Shown here one piece after another: positions 1 through 8,010 of a DNA stretch of 42,933 nucleotides; the stretch's first letter is position 1, and each line of letters opens with the position of its first letter. A program made the position numbers and the translations under genes. The DNA comes from a virus. The stretch covers positions 1 to 42,933 of IMG/VR virus record IMGVR_UViG_3300026156_000232. One strand, given 5' to 3'. The notes beneath the pieces were generated by a model. The model ran no database searches. It was not told the DNA's origin and saw nothing but the letters and a program-made list of their open reading frames with translations.

Positions 1-753
1 ATGAGCGCAACCATAACACCAAAGACAAGGTTGATAAATCAGATTCAACTAATGTTGGGCGATCGGATGATCGATGTTGAGTTAGATCCCGAACACTATG
101 AAGTGGCAGTAGATCTGGCACTTGATAAACTCCGACAAAAGACATCTGGAAGCGTAGAGGAAGCACACGTCTTCTTCACTATGCAACCATATGAGAATGT
201 CTACACGATGCCTGAAGAGGTACAGGAAGTAGAACGCTTATATCGTCGAGGGGTTGGAGCAAATAGCACAGGCGGAACAAATTTCGATCCATTTGAGGCA
301 GCGTTCTCAAATATCTATCTTCTTCAAGCAGGTAGAACAGGCGGTCTCGCTACATGGGATTTCTTTGCTCAGTATCAAGAAACGATCGGTCGTGTGTTTG
401 GGTCGGAGATCAACTTCACGTGGAGCCCGACGGAGCATAAGCTAACCCTTATAAGACGACCTACAGCAGAAGAGGACGTCGTTGCTAAGGTTTGGATGAA
501 ACGTCCGGCGGATTTATTAATTGAGGACCCGTATTCTGGACCTTGGGTTCGTGACTACGCCGCAGCCCAATGCAAACTAATGTTAGGACAGGCTCGAGGT
601 ATGTTTGCTGGCGGACTACCAGGCCCTGGCGGCGCGGTATTGTTGAACGGCCCTGAAATGAAACAAGAAGCAATGGCTGACCTAGAAAAATTAGAAGTTG
701 AGTTACTCAACTTCGTTGTTGGTCGTGACGGAATGCCATTTGTTATCGGATAA
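1..753 (+). CDS. Neck / head-tail connector-type virion protein (gp13-like, tentative)
   Basis: A 250-residue protein opening with a helical segment (QIQLMLGDRMIDVELDPEHY) typical of connector proteins that dock on the portal. The middle carries DPFEAAFSNIYLLQ and GGLATWDF, and the C-terminal third has an RDYAAAQCKLMLGQAR helix followed by a Gly/Pro-rich loop. From memory this arrangement resembles the neck protein of marine T4-like phages; no catalytic motif is seen. Its position just upstream of sheath and tube genes fits a head-tail joining role. The ATG is the first base of the window, so an upstream start cannot be excluded, though the N-terminus looks natural. The exact gp13/gp14/gp15 assignment is uncertain. 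Confidence 0.6.
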   Translation: MSATITPKTRLINQIQLMLGDRMIDVELDPEHYEVAVDLALDKLRQKTSGSVEEAHVFFTMQPYENVYTMPEEVQEVERLYRRGVGANSTGGTNFDPFEAAFSNIYLLQAGRTGGLATWDFFAQYQETIGRVFGSEINFTWSPTEHKLTLIRRPTAEEDVVAKVWMKRPADLLIEDPYSGPWVRDYAAAQCKLMLGQARGMFAGGLPGPGGAVLLNGPEMKQEAMADLEKLEVELLNFVVGRDGMPFVIG

Positions 754-767
754 AAGGAATAGTAAAA

Positions 768-1079
768 ATGAAAGTAACAGAAATTCTTAAAGAGAATAAG
801 CAAGGCCTCAACGAACTAAAAGATGCTATTGAAAATGGTGAAAAGCCATTCATTGCAGCCGCGACCGGTTCCGCTTCATCCTATGCTTGGGGCGATCTAG
901 AAAAGTTGGGGTGGGCAAAGAGGCACACTCGCATTATTAGCCGCAGAGAAGCACTTGTTGAACAATGGTGGGAGTATACAGGACCAAACACAATCCGGGC
1001 GGAGACGTTTATGGGTAAGAAACCTGTAGAAATGCAAGCAGGCGATACAACCCCAAAGATTGAAGTAGACTATTCCTAG
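768..1079 (+). CDS. Hypothetical small protein
   Basis: A 103-residue protein of unknown function, 15 nt after the neck-type gene, with a good ribosome binding site (AAAGGAATAG before the ATG). The N-terminus MKVTEILKENKQG is a short amphipathic helix. It resembles the presequence-like starts of other proteins in this window, but the residue after LKE is N rather than A, S or G, so cleavage is not predicted. The middle is rich in aromatic residues (WWEY, YAWGDLEKLGWAK). Co-directional and close to virion genes, so probably co-transcribed with them. Confidence 0.7.
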   Translation: MKVTEILKENKQGLNELKDAIENGEKPFIAAATGSASSYAWGDLEKLGWAKRHTRIISRREALVEQWWEYTGPNTIRAETFMGKKPVEMQAGDTTPKIEVDYS

Positions 1080-1154
1080 GTGGCATTCCTGCTATTCCTT
1101 CTCGGCGCGCTTCTTCTTTCTCTTTTCTTTTCACAAGATGGCCCAAAAGAATAG
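1080..1154 (+). CDS. Possible 24-residue single-pass membrane peptide
   Basis: A GTG directly abutting the preceding TAG opens a 24-codon frame. It encodes about 18 almost uninterrupted hydrophobic residues (AFLLFLLGALLLSLFF) followed by the polar tail SQDGPKE. This is the pattern of a one-helix membrane miniprotein. The stop codon ends exactly before the -35 box of the next promoter, so the stretch is fully used. There is no strong Shine-Dalgarno sequence, so translation would rely on coupling to the upstream gene. The reading could be accidental in a pyrimidine-rich spacer. Confidence 0.35.
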   Translation: MAFLLFLLGALLLSLFFSQDGPKE

Positions 1155-1183
1155 TTGACATATATTTATATCCCTGTTATAAT
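1155..1183 (+). promoter_or_regulatory. Sigma70-type promoter, perfect consensus
   Basis: TTGACA at 1155-1160 and TATAAT at 1178-1183 are both exact consensus and are separated by exactly 17 nt. Transcription would start near 1190 and serve the dNMP kinase gene at 1207. This fits early host-polymerase expression of a nucleotide-metabolism gene. Confidence 0.85.
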
Positions 1184-1195
1184 TAACAATTATAA
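1177..1195. promoter_or_regulatory. Palindrome overlapping the -10 box (operator candidate)
   Basis: TTATAATT and AATTATAA form a perfect 8-bp inverted repeat around the centre AAC, covering the -10 box and the predicted transcription start. A repressor bound here would block the promoter at 1155. The sequence is AT-only in its arms, so a chance origin is possible. Confidence 0.4.
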
Positions 1196-1206
1196 AAGGT
1201 GTATAT

Positions 1207-1845
1207 ATGATTATAGGTCTATTAGGTGCCATCGGTTCAGGCAAGAACACCGCAGCTGATATATTGGTTCGCGATCACGACTTTATTAGATTCTCTTTTG
1301 CATCGGCTCTTAAAGATGCTACGGCTGACATCTTCGGTTGGCCAAGAAATTTATTAGAAGGCGATACCGCAGAAAGCCGACAATGGCGAGAAGAAGTAGA
1401 CGAGTGGTGGTCTAAAGAATTAGGAATTGAAAACTTTACTCCTAGACTGTCATTACAACTACTAGGGACTGAAGCTTTAAGGAACCATTTTCATAAAGAT
1501 ATATGGTTGCTTAGTCTAAAATATAAACTACAGACACAACCAAACACGAACATCGTTATTAGTGATGCACGATTCACAAACGAAATCAAAATGATTCAAG
1601 ACCAGGGTGGATTGTTGGTTCGAGTAGATCGAGGTGAGAAACCAGATTGGTGGGAAGTAGCAGTCGCGGCCTACAATGGCGATAATCATTGTGAGGAGAT
1701 GATGAGAACGGCCTATAGCCACATTCATGAAAGCGAATGGGCATGGGCTGGGTGTGAGCCACATATAATTGTTGACAATAACGGCGACTTAGATGATCTT
1801 AATGATCAGATGTCAATGGTTATAAAGACTTCAAAAACCCAGTGA
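1207..1845 (+). CDS. 1: Deoxynucleoside monophosphate kinase (T4 gp1-like)
   Basis: A 212-residue P-loop kinase that would phosphorylate dNMPs to dNDPs for phage DNA synthesis. The N-terminal Walker A is GAIGSGKNT (residues 7-15), followed by FSFASALKDATADIFGW, a pattern found in T4 gp1-type kinases. A later ISDARFTNE segment matches the LID/NMP-binding region of the family. The length is close to T4 gp1 (about 240). It has its own perfect sigma70 promoter immediately upstream, while its neighbours are virion genes with late-type signals, so it is expected to be expressed early and independently of them. Confidence 0.85.
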   Translation: MIIGLLGAIGSGKNTAADILVRDHDFIRFSFASALKDATADIFGWPRNLLEGDTAESRQWREEVDEWWSKELGIENFTPRLSLQLLGTEALRNHFHKDIWLLSLKYKLQTQPNTNIVISDARFTNEIKMIQDQGGLLVRVDRGEKPDWWEVAVAAYNGDNHCEEMMRTAYSHIHESEWAWAGCEPHIIVDNNGDLDDLNDQMSMVIKTSKTQ

Positions 1846-1847
1846 AA

Positions 1848-1855
1848 GATAAATA
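1848..1855 (+). promoter_or_regulatory. Late promoter octamer GATAAATA
   Basis: First of two GATAAATA copies between the kinase stop and the tail sheath start. The octamer differs from the T4 late promoter TATAAATA by one base. Confidence 0.5.
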
Positions 1856-1918
1856 GTTAAATAATCCTCTAAGAAGATTTCAATAGGCAGCATAACCGCC
1901 CTAAATGTCGCTCTTTAA

Positions 1919-1926
1919 GATAAATA
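1919..1926 (+). promoter_or_regulatory. Late promoter octamer GATAAATA (sheath)
   Basis: GATAAATACC lies 34 nt before the sheath ATG, with the ribosome binding site ACAGGAGATAAG in between. This is the classic arrangement for a T4-type late promoter and the better candidate of the two copies in this gap. Confidence 0.75.
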
Positions 1927-1960
1927 CCTGTAACAAAGTTCATTGAACAGGAGATAAGAG

Positions 1961-4609
1961 ATGGCAACACTTGTAAGCCCCGGCGTTTCTGTAACCGTCA
2001 CCGATGAAAGTCTATACACTTCTTCGGGTCCAGGTACAGTCCCACTAATTTTTATTGTAACAGCTAATGATAAGCCAACACCAGACGGTTCTGCCGTTGC
2101 TGAAGGCACCCGCGCATCAAATGCGGAAAAACTTTACCTTATTAGTAGTCAGCGAGAGCTGATTCAAACTTTTGGTGAACCGAATTTCAATGAGGTTGGT
2201 GGTTCGGCAAGGCATGGTTACCCACTAAACGAATATGGGTTATTGTCTGCATACTCCTATCTAGGAATTGCAAATCGCGCGTATGTAATGCGAGCAGATA
2301 TAGACCTAGCCGAGCTAGAGCCGCTAACAGAAGCACCTACTGCACCACCAGTAAATAATACATATTGGTTGAACACCGGTGACTTCGTCCCAGGACTATT
2401 CCAATACGATGGTACAGACTGGGTTGCGGTAGACGTAAGCGTACATCTAAATACCACAGATGCTACAATTGATGGCGTCAGTCTTCCAAATGCTGGATAT
2501 GTTGACGGCGATGTAATTGCAAGCTTTGATACTCAAGGCAACGTGCAATACTTTGAACGTTCCAGCGGCAATTGGGGATTCCTAACACCGTTTACAGCAT
2601 CGTCCCACACGCAGGTTCCAGCGGCACCGACTGCCGGAGACTATTGGCTTAAGACAACAACACCAAACGCCGGATTAGATATTCCGTTAAGTTATTATAA
2701 TGCATCTACCGGTGCATGGGTAAACACTAATGCTGTCTCAGTATATACAGACCATGCTGCATATTATACGGCATTTGATGGGAACGATGTATCAACTGGT
2801 ACGGTAGCAGCATTCTTAGCTGCGACAGGATCCGAATTCGGACTAGAATGGCACAACGGTGAATCGCAAGTAATTGTTACAGGCACAGATGCGTTTGCAA
2901 TCGGCGGCATGGGAGCAGGCACAATTGACATCAATGAGGTAACTGTAACATTTGCCGGTAGTGAAGATATAGATGCCACAATTCAAGCAATTAACCTATT
3001 GGGTATTCCTAACGTGGTTGCAGGTAAGACAACAAATGACCGTCTAACTCTTACAAATACCGCAGGTGAAGATATTCTCATTGAGAATGATACTGGGTCG
3101 TTTGTAACTGATGTATCGATCGCACTTGGCAATTACTCAAACTTCGAGCCACTTGGTACCGCAGCACCAGCATATATGGCATCCTCTGTAGAGCCAACAA
3201 CACCAGCAGCCGACGGCGCATACTGGTACAACCCATCGTTCGATATTGACATTATGGTGAATGATGGAGCTGGCACATGGATTGAACTAGCTGTTGATCT
3301 GTTTATTCAACCAACCGCGCCAGCGGCACCAGCCGCTGGTGATCTATGGGTAGACACAGATCAGGTCGAAGAGTATCCTGTCATTTACCGTCGAAATGCC
3401 GGTAACACAGATTGGGTATTGGTCGATAATGCAGATCAGACCACAACAAAGGGTATTGTATTTGCTGATGCCAGAACAGAGCCTGGCGCTGCGCTAGACG
3501 CCGATGCACCAGATCCATTGCTATATCCAGTCGATATGCTTCTATGGAACACTCGTTACAGCGGTCGTAATGTAAAGGTCTTCCGTGAAGATTATACATT
3601 TGAAGGCACGCTAATTGGTGATCGTTGGGTTAACGCAAGCGGTAATCGTGAAGACGGCTCGCCATTCACAGGACTAGATGCTGTGAAGGCGGTCGTGACA
3701 CAAGAACTTGCTTCTACAATTGTTTCCAACGAAGCTATTCGTTCCGACACAATCTTTTATAACCTATTAGCAGCACCTGGTTTCCCAGAGCTAATTGATG
3801 AGCTAATTGTGTTGAATCAGGATCGTAAGGAACAGGCATTCATCATCGGTGATACGCCGTTCAACCTACGCGATAACAGCACCGAGCTACAAGCATGGGC
3901 AACGAACGCTAATCAAGCGCCTTCCAATGGCGAAGAAGGTTTAGTAAGTTCTTATCCATACCTTGGCGTCTACTATCCATCAGGCTTTACAACGAATCTT
4001 GATGGCGGCGAAGTTGTAGTTCCACCATCGCACATGATGCTTCGTGTAATGGCGTTTAATGACCAAGTATCTTATCCTTGGTTTGCTCCAGCTGGATTCC
4101 AGCGCGGCACAGTAACTAACGCAACATCGGTAGGTTATCTGGATGCTGAGGACGAATTTGTCCCAGTAACGCTGAACGAAGGGCAGCGCGATGTGTTGTA
4201 CCTCAACAATGTAAATCCAATCTCGTTCATTCCGGGACGCGGACTTGTTGTGTATGGTCAGAAGACACGCAATCCAGTAGAATCGGCACTAGATCGTGTC
4301 AATGTTGCTAGGTTGGTGAACTACTTGCGTTATCAAGCTGATAGAATTGCACAGCCGTTCCTATTCGAACCAAACGATAGCGTAACACGCGATGCCGTAA
4401 AGAATGCATTTGATTCATTCTTAGCAGAGCTGATTACCCTTCGCGCATTGTTTGACTTCCTTGTTGTGTGTGATGATACAAACAACACACCAGCAAGAGT
4501 TGATAGAAACGAGCTGTGGGTAGATATCGCAATTCAGCCAATTAAGGCAGTTGAGTTTATCTATATCCCAATTCGTATTCAGAACACAGGTGCAGATCTA
4601 ACTGCCTAA
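1961..4609 (+). CDS. 18: Contractile tail sheath protein (gp18) with inserted repeat domain
   Basis: An 882-residue sheath subunit; T4 gp18 has 659. The start (VSPGVSVTVTDESLY) is the usual sheath N-terminus, and the C-terminus has the conserved closing module (DRVNVARLVNYLRYQ near the end, then a final beta-rich region with DIAIQPIKAVEFIYIPIRI). Roughly residues 120-490 are extra and Thr/Ala/Pro-rich. They contain four related units of about 35 residues at about 125, 218, 410 and 450, each starting PTxP or PAxP, then YW or LW, and ending near GxxWV. They are probably surface-exposed on the tail. Preceded by a late octamer and followed by a strong terminator, so transcribed as a single late unit. 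Confidence 0.93.
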   Translation: MATLVSPGVSVTVTDESLYTSSGPGTVPLIFIVTANDKPTPDGSAVAEGTRASNAEKLYLISSQRELIQTFGEPNFNEVGGSARHGYPLNEYGLLSAYSYLGIANRAYVMRADIDLAELEPLTEAPTAPPVNNTYWLNTGDFVPGLFQYDGTDWVAVDVSVHLNTTDATIDGVSLPNAGYVDGDVIASFDTQGNVQYFERSSGNWGFLTPFTASSHTQVPAAPTAGDYWLKTTTPNAGLDIPLSYYNASTGAWVNTNAVSVYTDHAAYYTAFDGNDVSTGTVAAFLAATGSEFGLEWHNGESQVIVTGTDAFAIGGMGAGTIDINEVTVTFAGSEDIDATIQAINLLGIPNVVAGKTTNDRLTLTNTAGEDILIENDTGSFVTDVSIALGNYSNFEPLGTAAPAYMASSVEPTTPAADGAYWYNPSFDIDIMVNDGAGTWIELAVDLFIQPTAPAAPAAGDLWVDTDQVEEYPVIYRRNAGNTDWVLVDNADQTTTKGIVFADARTEPGAALDADAPDPLLYPVDMLLWNTRYSGRNVKVFREDYTFEGTLIGDRWVNASGNREDGSPFTGLDAVKAVVTQELASTIVSNEAIRSDTIFYNLLAAPGFPELIDELIVLNQDRKEQAFIIGDTPFNLRDNSTELQAWATNANQAPSNGEEGLVSSYPYLGVYYPSGFTTNLDGGEVVVPPSHMMLRVMAFNDQVSYPWFAPAGFQRGTVTNATSVGYLDAEDEFVPVTLNEGQRDVLYLNNVNPISFIPGRGLVVYGQKTRNPVESALDRVNVARLVNYLRYQADRIAQPFLFEPNDSVTRDAVKNAFDSFLAELITLRALFDFLVVCDDTNNTPARVDRNELWVDIAIQPIKAVEFIYIPIRIQNTGADLTA

Positions 4610-4626
4610 TCTTATAATAAAATAAG

Positions 4627-4660
4627 AAAATAAAAGCGGCAAATTGCCGCTTTTATTTTT
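4627..4660 (+). terminator. Rho-independent terminator after the sheath gene
   Basis: A perfect 14-bp stem (AAAATAAAAGCGGC at 4627-4640 with its complement at 4646-4659) encloses the loop AAATT and runs into a T-rich tail. The A-tract/T-tract symmetry would also let it work on the other strand. Confidence 0.92.
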
Positions 4661-4686
4661 TGCGATCTAAAAAATCATACAAAGAT

Positions 4687-4694
4687 GATAAATA
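4687..4694 (+). promoter_or_regulatory. Late promoter octamer GATAAATA (tail tube)
   Basis: The octamer lies between the sheath terminator and the tube ATG at 4730, with TTAGGAG as ribosome binding site. Because the terminator precedes it, the tube gene probably depends on this promoter. Confidence 0.75.
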
Positions 4695-4729
4695 ACTATT
4701 GAACAAGCTTCTTTTTAGGAGAATAAAAA

Positions 4730-5347
4730 ATGGCATTAGATAAATTTGGTGTGCCTATTGATGGCGTAAAGCAAGGTATGCTACAACCAAAACTAGCATA
4801 TCGTTTCCGCGTTGTCTTTCAGAATTTCGGCACAAACAACTTTCTTCGAGAGCTTACTTCGAATGTTCAGTCTGTAGATCGACCAAAGGTATCACACGAA
4901 GAGATTACGGTACACTCGTATAACTCACGTGCATATCTAGCAGGCAAGCATGAGTGGCAGACGATTAATCTCGAGGTAAGAGATGACATCACCAATGCAG
5001 TAACATCCGCTGTACACTCTCAGATTCAGAAACAATTGAATCATCTTGAGCAAATTGGTCCTGTCGCTGGAACAAACTATAAGTTTAGTATGCAGATTCA
5101 TACTTTAGATGGAACAACCGCAGAAGAAATGGAAAGCTGGCAGTTGGATGGTTGCTTTATTCAGAGCACTGATGAAGGAACATATAACTACGAGAGTGGT
5201 GCAGAGTTTATGAGAATTACAATGACAATTCGCTTTGACAATGCAACACTACTAAGCGGACCAAACACGAACGATGGTTCAACCGTCGGCGGCGATCCGT
5301 TCCCTAACTTATTGGATGGATTCACTGGCGGAACTTCGATAGGCTAA
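4730..5347 (+). CDS. 19: Tail tube protein (gp19)
   Basis: A 205-residue protein forming the inner tube of the contractile tail. The first half has the tube-fold signature: a hydrophobic strand (YRFRVVFQNF), then VQSVDRPKVSHEEITVHSYN, the conserved region that leads into the ring-stacking loop. The central WQTINLEVRDDI and the closing FMRITMTIRFDNATL strands are typical of gp19. The C-terminal 25 residues are Gly/Asn/Thr-rich. It lies directly after the sheath, the usual order, with its own late octamer. Confidence 0.92.
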   Translation: MALDKFGVPIDGVKQGMLQPKLAYRFRVVFQNFGTNNFLRELTSNVQSVDRPKVSHEEITVHSYNSRAYLAGKHEWQTINLEVRDDITNAVTSAVHSQIQKQLNHLEQIGPVAGTNYKFSMQIHTLDGTTAEEMESWQLDGCFIQSTDEGTYNYESGAEFMRITMTIRFDNATLLSGPNTNDGSTVGGDPFPNLLDGFTGGTSIG

Positions 5348-5360
5348 GTGAGGGTCTAGC

Positions 5361-6533
5361 ATGGCTAAGACCTTTAAGGGGATTGCTGGTAATTTGGCAG
5401 AGCAGCGTGTACACTTACGCGACTCTCGCCATGCCGCAGAGAACTTTGGACTAAACAAGGCGTACCTGGGACACGGTACGCCTCGTCAAAAGTTTCAATT
5501 CTTTGTTGTCTTTCGATTTAATACAGATCGCTATGTGATGGACCACGTAGCGAATTTTCTTGATCGTCCGGATCAGAAATTTATTTCTGCAATGGTTAAG
5601 ACCGCAGAGATGCCTTCGATGAAAATTGATACGGAAATTCTTAATCAATATAATCGTAAAATAGTATCTCAGACAAAGATTCAGTATGATCCTATAAACA
5701 TTACATTTCATGATACAGTAGATGGTAAAACTCTTCGACTGTGGGAAATGTATTATGAGTATTATTTTCGAGATGGTGTGGCTCCTGAGAAACTTCAAGA
5801 CTCAAGGACGCAACGACCCGAACAGTTTACTGATACTATCCGTACGGCAGAATTCCGCGACAACTTTGGTTATAACATTCAGCGCGTATTCAATCAAAAA
5901 TACCTATTTGATGCCATTGACATTTACCAAGTCCACGGCGGAGAATTTTCTCGCGTTCGCTTAGTCCGTCCTAGAATTTCGGCATTCAAACACGATACAC
6001 TTGACTATGCAGCGTCTGCCGATTTAGTCGAACTACAAATGACATTCGAATATGAGACCGCACTATACTCTAATGTAAATGAAGATTTGAATGACGAAGA
6101 AATAGAAAGGTACGAGCGCGGCGACTTTTGGGAAATGGCAAATCTTATTACCATCAGAAATGATGTTCAAGGCAGATCCATAGAAACGCAAGCCCAGTTT
6201 CCAGCAGCACCGGCTTCTACTTTACCGAATCAAGAAGACGCAGAAGGAAAGTCGGGCATCTTCGGAAGATTGGCTAGTCGTGTCGGCATGAGATTAGGCG
6301 GAACCGTACAGGGCGTAGTTGACAGCATCCCCGACGCAATTGGCTCGGCAGTCTCGACATCTATTTTCGGCGGCAAAATCTCTTTGGACCCTGATCCAGT
6401 TAAGGCTGTTAAGACAGGCATTAACGCGGCAGGCCGGGATATTATCGGAACAAGCCGTAGAGCAGTGACAGAAGGCGTCGCGGACATCTTTAAGAAAGGC
6501 GAAGAAGAACCACCCGAAGAAGAAGGGCCATAA
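5361..6533 (+). CDS. Second tail-tube-fold protein (gp54/gp19-like, tube initiator candidate)
   Basis: A 390-residue protein. Residues about 45-245 follow the tube fold again: FQFFVVFRFNTDRY, then MVKTAEMPSMKIDTEIL, IQYDPINITFHD, and the closing strand LVELQMTFEYETALY. In T4 the baseplate-tail tube initiator gp54 has this fold and sits between baseplate and tube, so a gp54-like role is the best guess. The extra C-terminal 130 residues are Gly/Ala-rich with an amphipathic character and end in an acidic tail (EEEPPEEEGP). It starts 13 nt after the tube gene and is presumably transcribed with it. Confidence 0.7.
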   Translation: MAKTFKGIAGNLAEQRVHLRDSRHAAENFGLNKAYLGHGTPRQKFQFFVVFRFNTDRYVMDHVANFLDRPDQKFISAMVKTAEMPSMKIDTEILNQYNRKIVSQTKIQYDPINITFHDTVDGKTLRLWEMYYEYYFRDGVAPEKLQDSRTQRPEQFTDTIRTAEFRDNFGYNIQRVFNQKYLFDAIDIYQVHGGEFSRVRLVRPRISAFKHDTLDYAASADLVELQMTFEYETALYSNVNEDLNDEEIERYERGDFWEMANLITIRNDVQGRSIETQAQFPAAPASTLPNQEDAEGKSGIFGRLASRVGMRLGGTVQGVVDSIPDAIGSAVSTSIFGGKISLDPDPVKAVKTGINAAGRDIIGTSRRAVTEGVADIFKKGEEEPPEEEGP

Positions 6534-6535
6534 GC

Positions 6536-6982
6536 ATGAATAGAACAAGCACAAACCTTGTCAAATTCTTCGGCGCCGAAGTATTCGCATCGACCATTTC
6601 CTCTTCTATAGGAAATGTGGTCGTGGATGGTAACGGGAATGAGAAGTCTACAAGCCCAGCAAATGTGCGCTTATCGTCAGACCGAGTGGAAGAAGCAACA
6701 ATCAATTCCTCTCATTATCAAATAGCGGTTGCCCATTTAGAGAGGCGCGGAGTAGCCCCTCTAGCAGCAAAAGCAATGGCATTAGTTTTTCTCGATGTTG
6801 CAAAAATACAAAATATGACAGTGATGCAGCTACTAGATAATACAAACGATGTTGATATTAAAATGGTAACGGCTGAAGCATATAAGTATATCAATCAGCT
6901 TCGTAACAATACCAGTAGCCTAGCACGCTCTCAACCAACAAATAATTCACAAAGCTTCCGCGCACGATACCTAATACCATGA
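6536..6982 (+). CDS. Hypothetical protein in virion gene cluster
   Basis: A 148-residue protein not recognised. The first 60 residues are Ser/Asn-rich and the middle is helical (YQIAVAHLERRGVAPLAAKAMALVFLDVAKIQ); the last 30 residues are polar and probably flexible. It begins 2 nt after the tube-like gene and its last bases overlap the start of the head-completion nuclease in an ATGA junction, so the three are translationally coupled. A small virion or assembly protein is likely from context alone. Confidence 0.7.
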   Translation: MNRTSTNLVKFFGAEVFASTISSSIGNVVVDGNGNEKSTSPANVRLSSDRVEEATINSSHYQIAVAHLERRGVAPLAAKAMALVFLDVAKIQNMTVMQLLDNTNDVDIKMVTAEAYKYINQLRNNTSSLARSQPTNNSQSFRARYLIP

Positions 6983-7410
6983 GCGCAAAGAACACTCTAA
7001 AAGGCGAGTTTGTGCCAAAAAACCCTAGCAAGTATACAGGTAAGTACCCTATCATCTATAGGTCATCCTGGGAACTTACAGCAATGAGAAAATTTGATAG
7101 TCACCCAGATGTAATAGCATGGGCCAGCGAGAGCATTAAGATACCTTATCGTAATCCTATCACAGGAAAAGGGTCTATGTATGTTCCTGACTTCCTAGTC
7201 ATATTCGAAGATAAGAACGGGAAGCGCCGCCAAGAGTTAGTAGAAGTGAAGCCTCGTTCTCAGACCATCGTTACGGAAGCAAAGTCAAAGTACGATAAGA
7301 TCAGTCTTGCGATTAACCTCGCCAAATGGAAAGCAGCAGGGTCGTGGTGTAAGAAGCATGGTTTGGTATTCCGCATCATTAACGAAAATGAGATTTATCG
7401 CAGACCATAA
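6979..7410 (+). CDS. 4: Head completion protein, TnsA-like nuclease fold (gp4)
   Basis: A 143-residue homologue of the T4 head-completion protein (gp4, historically gp50/gp65). T4 gp4 is needed after packaging so that tails can join heads. The sequence has the PD-(D/E)XK layout of TnsA-like nucleases: YRSSWELTAMRKFD with E32, VPDFLV with D71, and the strand ELVEVKP with E89 and K91. The C-terminus GLVFRIINENEI completes the fold. Its ATG overlaps the previous stop (ATGA). Length and motif spacing match the family. Confidence 0.88.
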   Translation: MSAKNTLKGEFVPKNPSKYTGKYPIIYRSSWELTAMRKFDSHPDVIAWASESIKIPYRNPITGKGSMYVPDFLVIFEDKNGKRRQELVEVKPRSQTIVTEAKSKYDKISLAINLAKWKAAGSWCKKHGLVFRIINENEIYRRP

Positions 7411-7418
7411 ACTTAGTA

Positions 7419-7426
7419 GATAAATA
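7419..7426 (+). promoter_or_regulatory. Late promoter octamer GATAAATA, leaderless arrangement
   Basis: GATAAATA is followed by CTAGT and then the ATG of the small terminase gene. T4 late transcripts start about 6-7 nt downstream of the octamer, so this mRNA would begin at or next to the start codon. No Shine-Dalgarno fits in the gap. Confidence 0.7.
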
Positions 7427-7431
7427 CTAGT

Positions 7432-7947
7432 ATGACAAGAAAATTAGAAGAAACCTTTGATTTGAGACCGATTAAGGAAGCCGCTGACACAGAGTCCACA
7501 GAAAAAGAAGAGGCTCATCACGAGGATCCAGAAGCCCGGGCGGCAAATATCATCAGTGCCTTATCGACTGCTGAGAAGGTAGACCATTCACTATCGGTGG
7601 TGACTGGCATTAGTGATCATGATTCGGAGATGGACGAGATTGCTTCTGAAGCCTTAGCGTCATATCTTGAGCTGAAAGAGCTGGGTGCGGAGCAGAGCGA
7701 TGCTCACGCCGCAAGGATGATGGAAGTAGCATCTACTATGCTTAAGACGGCGCTGGAAGCCCGTGACGCCAAGGTCACCCGCAAGCTCAAGACCCTCGAC
7801 CTCCAGCTGAAGCGACTGAAGCTAGAGCAGGATGCGAAGAAGAATCAAAAAGCAGCCGAAGATAGCCCATCGGAAGAAGGAATGGAGTTCGATCGAGACC
7901 ATCTATTATCGAAACTCCGCGGAATGCTCGACTCTGACAGCGAGTAA
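7432..7947 (+). CDS. 16: Terminase small subunit (gp16)
   Basis: A 171-residue protein assigned to the small terminase, which recognises concatemer DNA and stimulates the gp17 motor. The N-terminus (LEETFDLRPI) is the short amphipathic peptide found at the start of gp16 proteins. Residues about 60-140 form a long coiled coil (ARMMEVASTMLKTALEARDA, then KLKTLDLQLKRLKLEQDAKK) like the central oligomerisation helices of T4 gp16. The acidic C-terminus resembles the gp17-interacting tail. It lies two genes upstream of gp17. The late octamer sits 5 nt before the ATG. Small terminases diverge fast, so the call rests on helix layout and context. Confidence 0.75.
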   Translation: MTRKLEETFDLRPIKEAADTESTEKEEAHHEDPEARAANIISALSTAEKVDHSLSVVTGISDHDSEMDEIASEALASYLELKELGAEQSDAHAARMMEVASTMLKTALEARDAKVTRKLKTLDLQLKRLKLEQDAKKNQKAAEDSPSEEGMEFDRDHLLSKLRGMLDSDSE

Positions 7948-7972
7948 TAAGCCAACCGATTTCGCCGGTTTA

Positions 7973-7980
7973 GATAAATA
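7973..7980 (+). promoter_or_regulatory. Late promoter octamer GATAAATA
   Basis: The octamer lies 30 nt before the ATG at 8011, with GAGGAAG as ribosome binding site between them. It would drive 8011, 8625 and the large terminase. Confidence 0.7.
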
Positions 7981-8010
7981 CTACAGAAACCAGATTAGAG
8001 GAAGCTTCCA

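Noticed and set aside
5451-5798. 115-codon minus-strand frame
   Set aside because: Antisense of the tube-like gene, with Ile/Arg/His-rich composition and no upstream signals.
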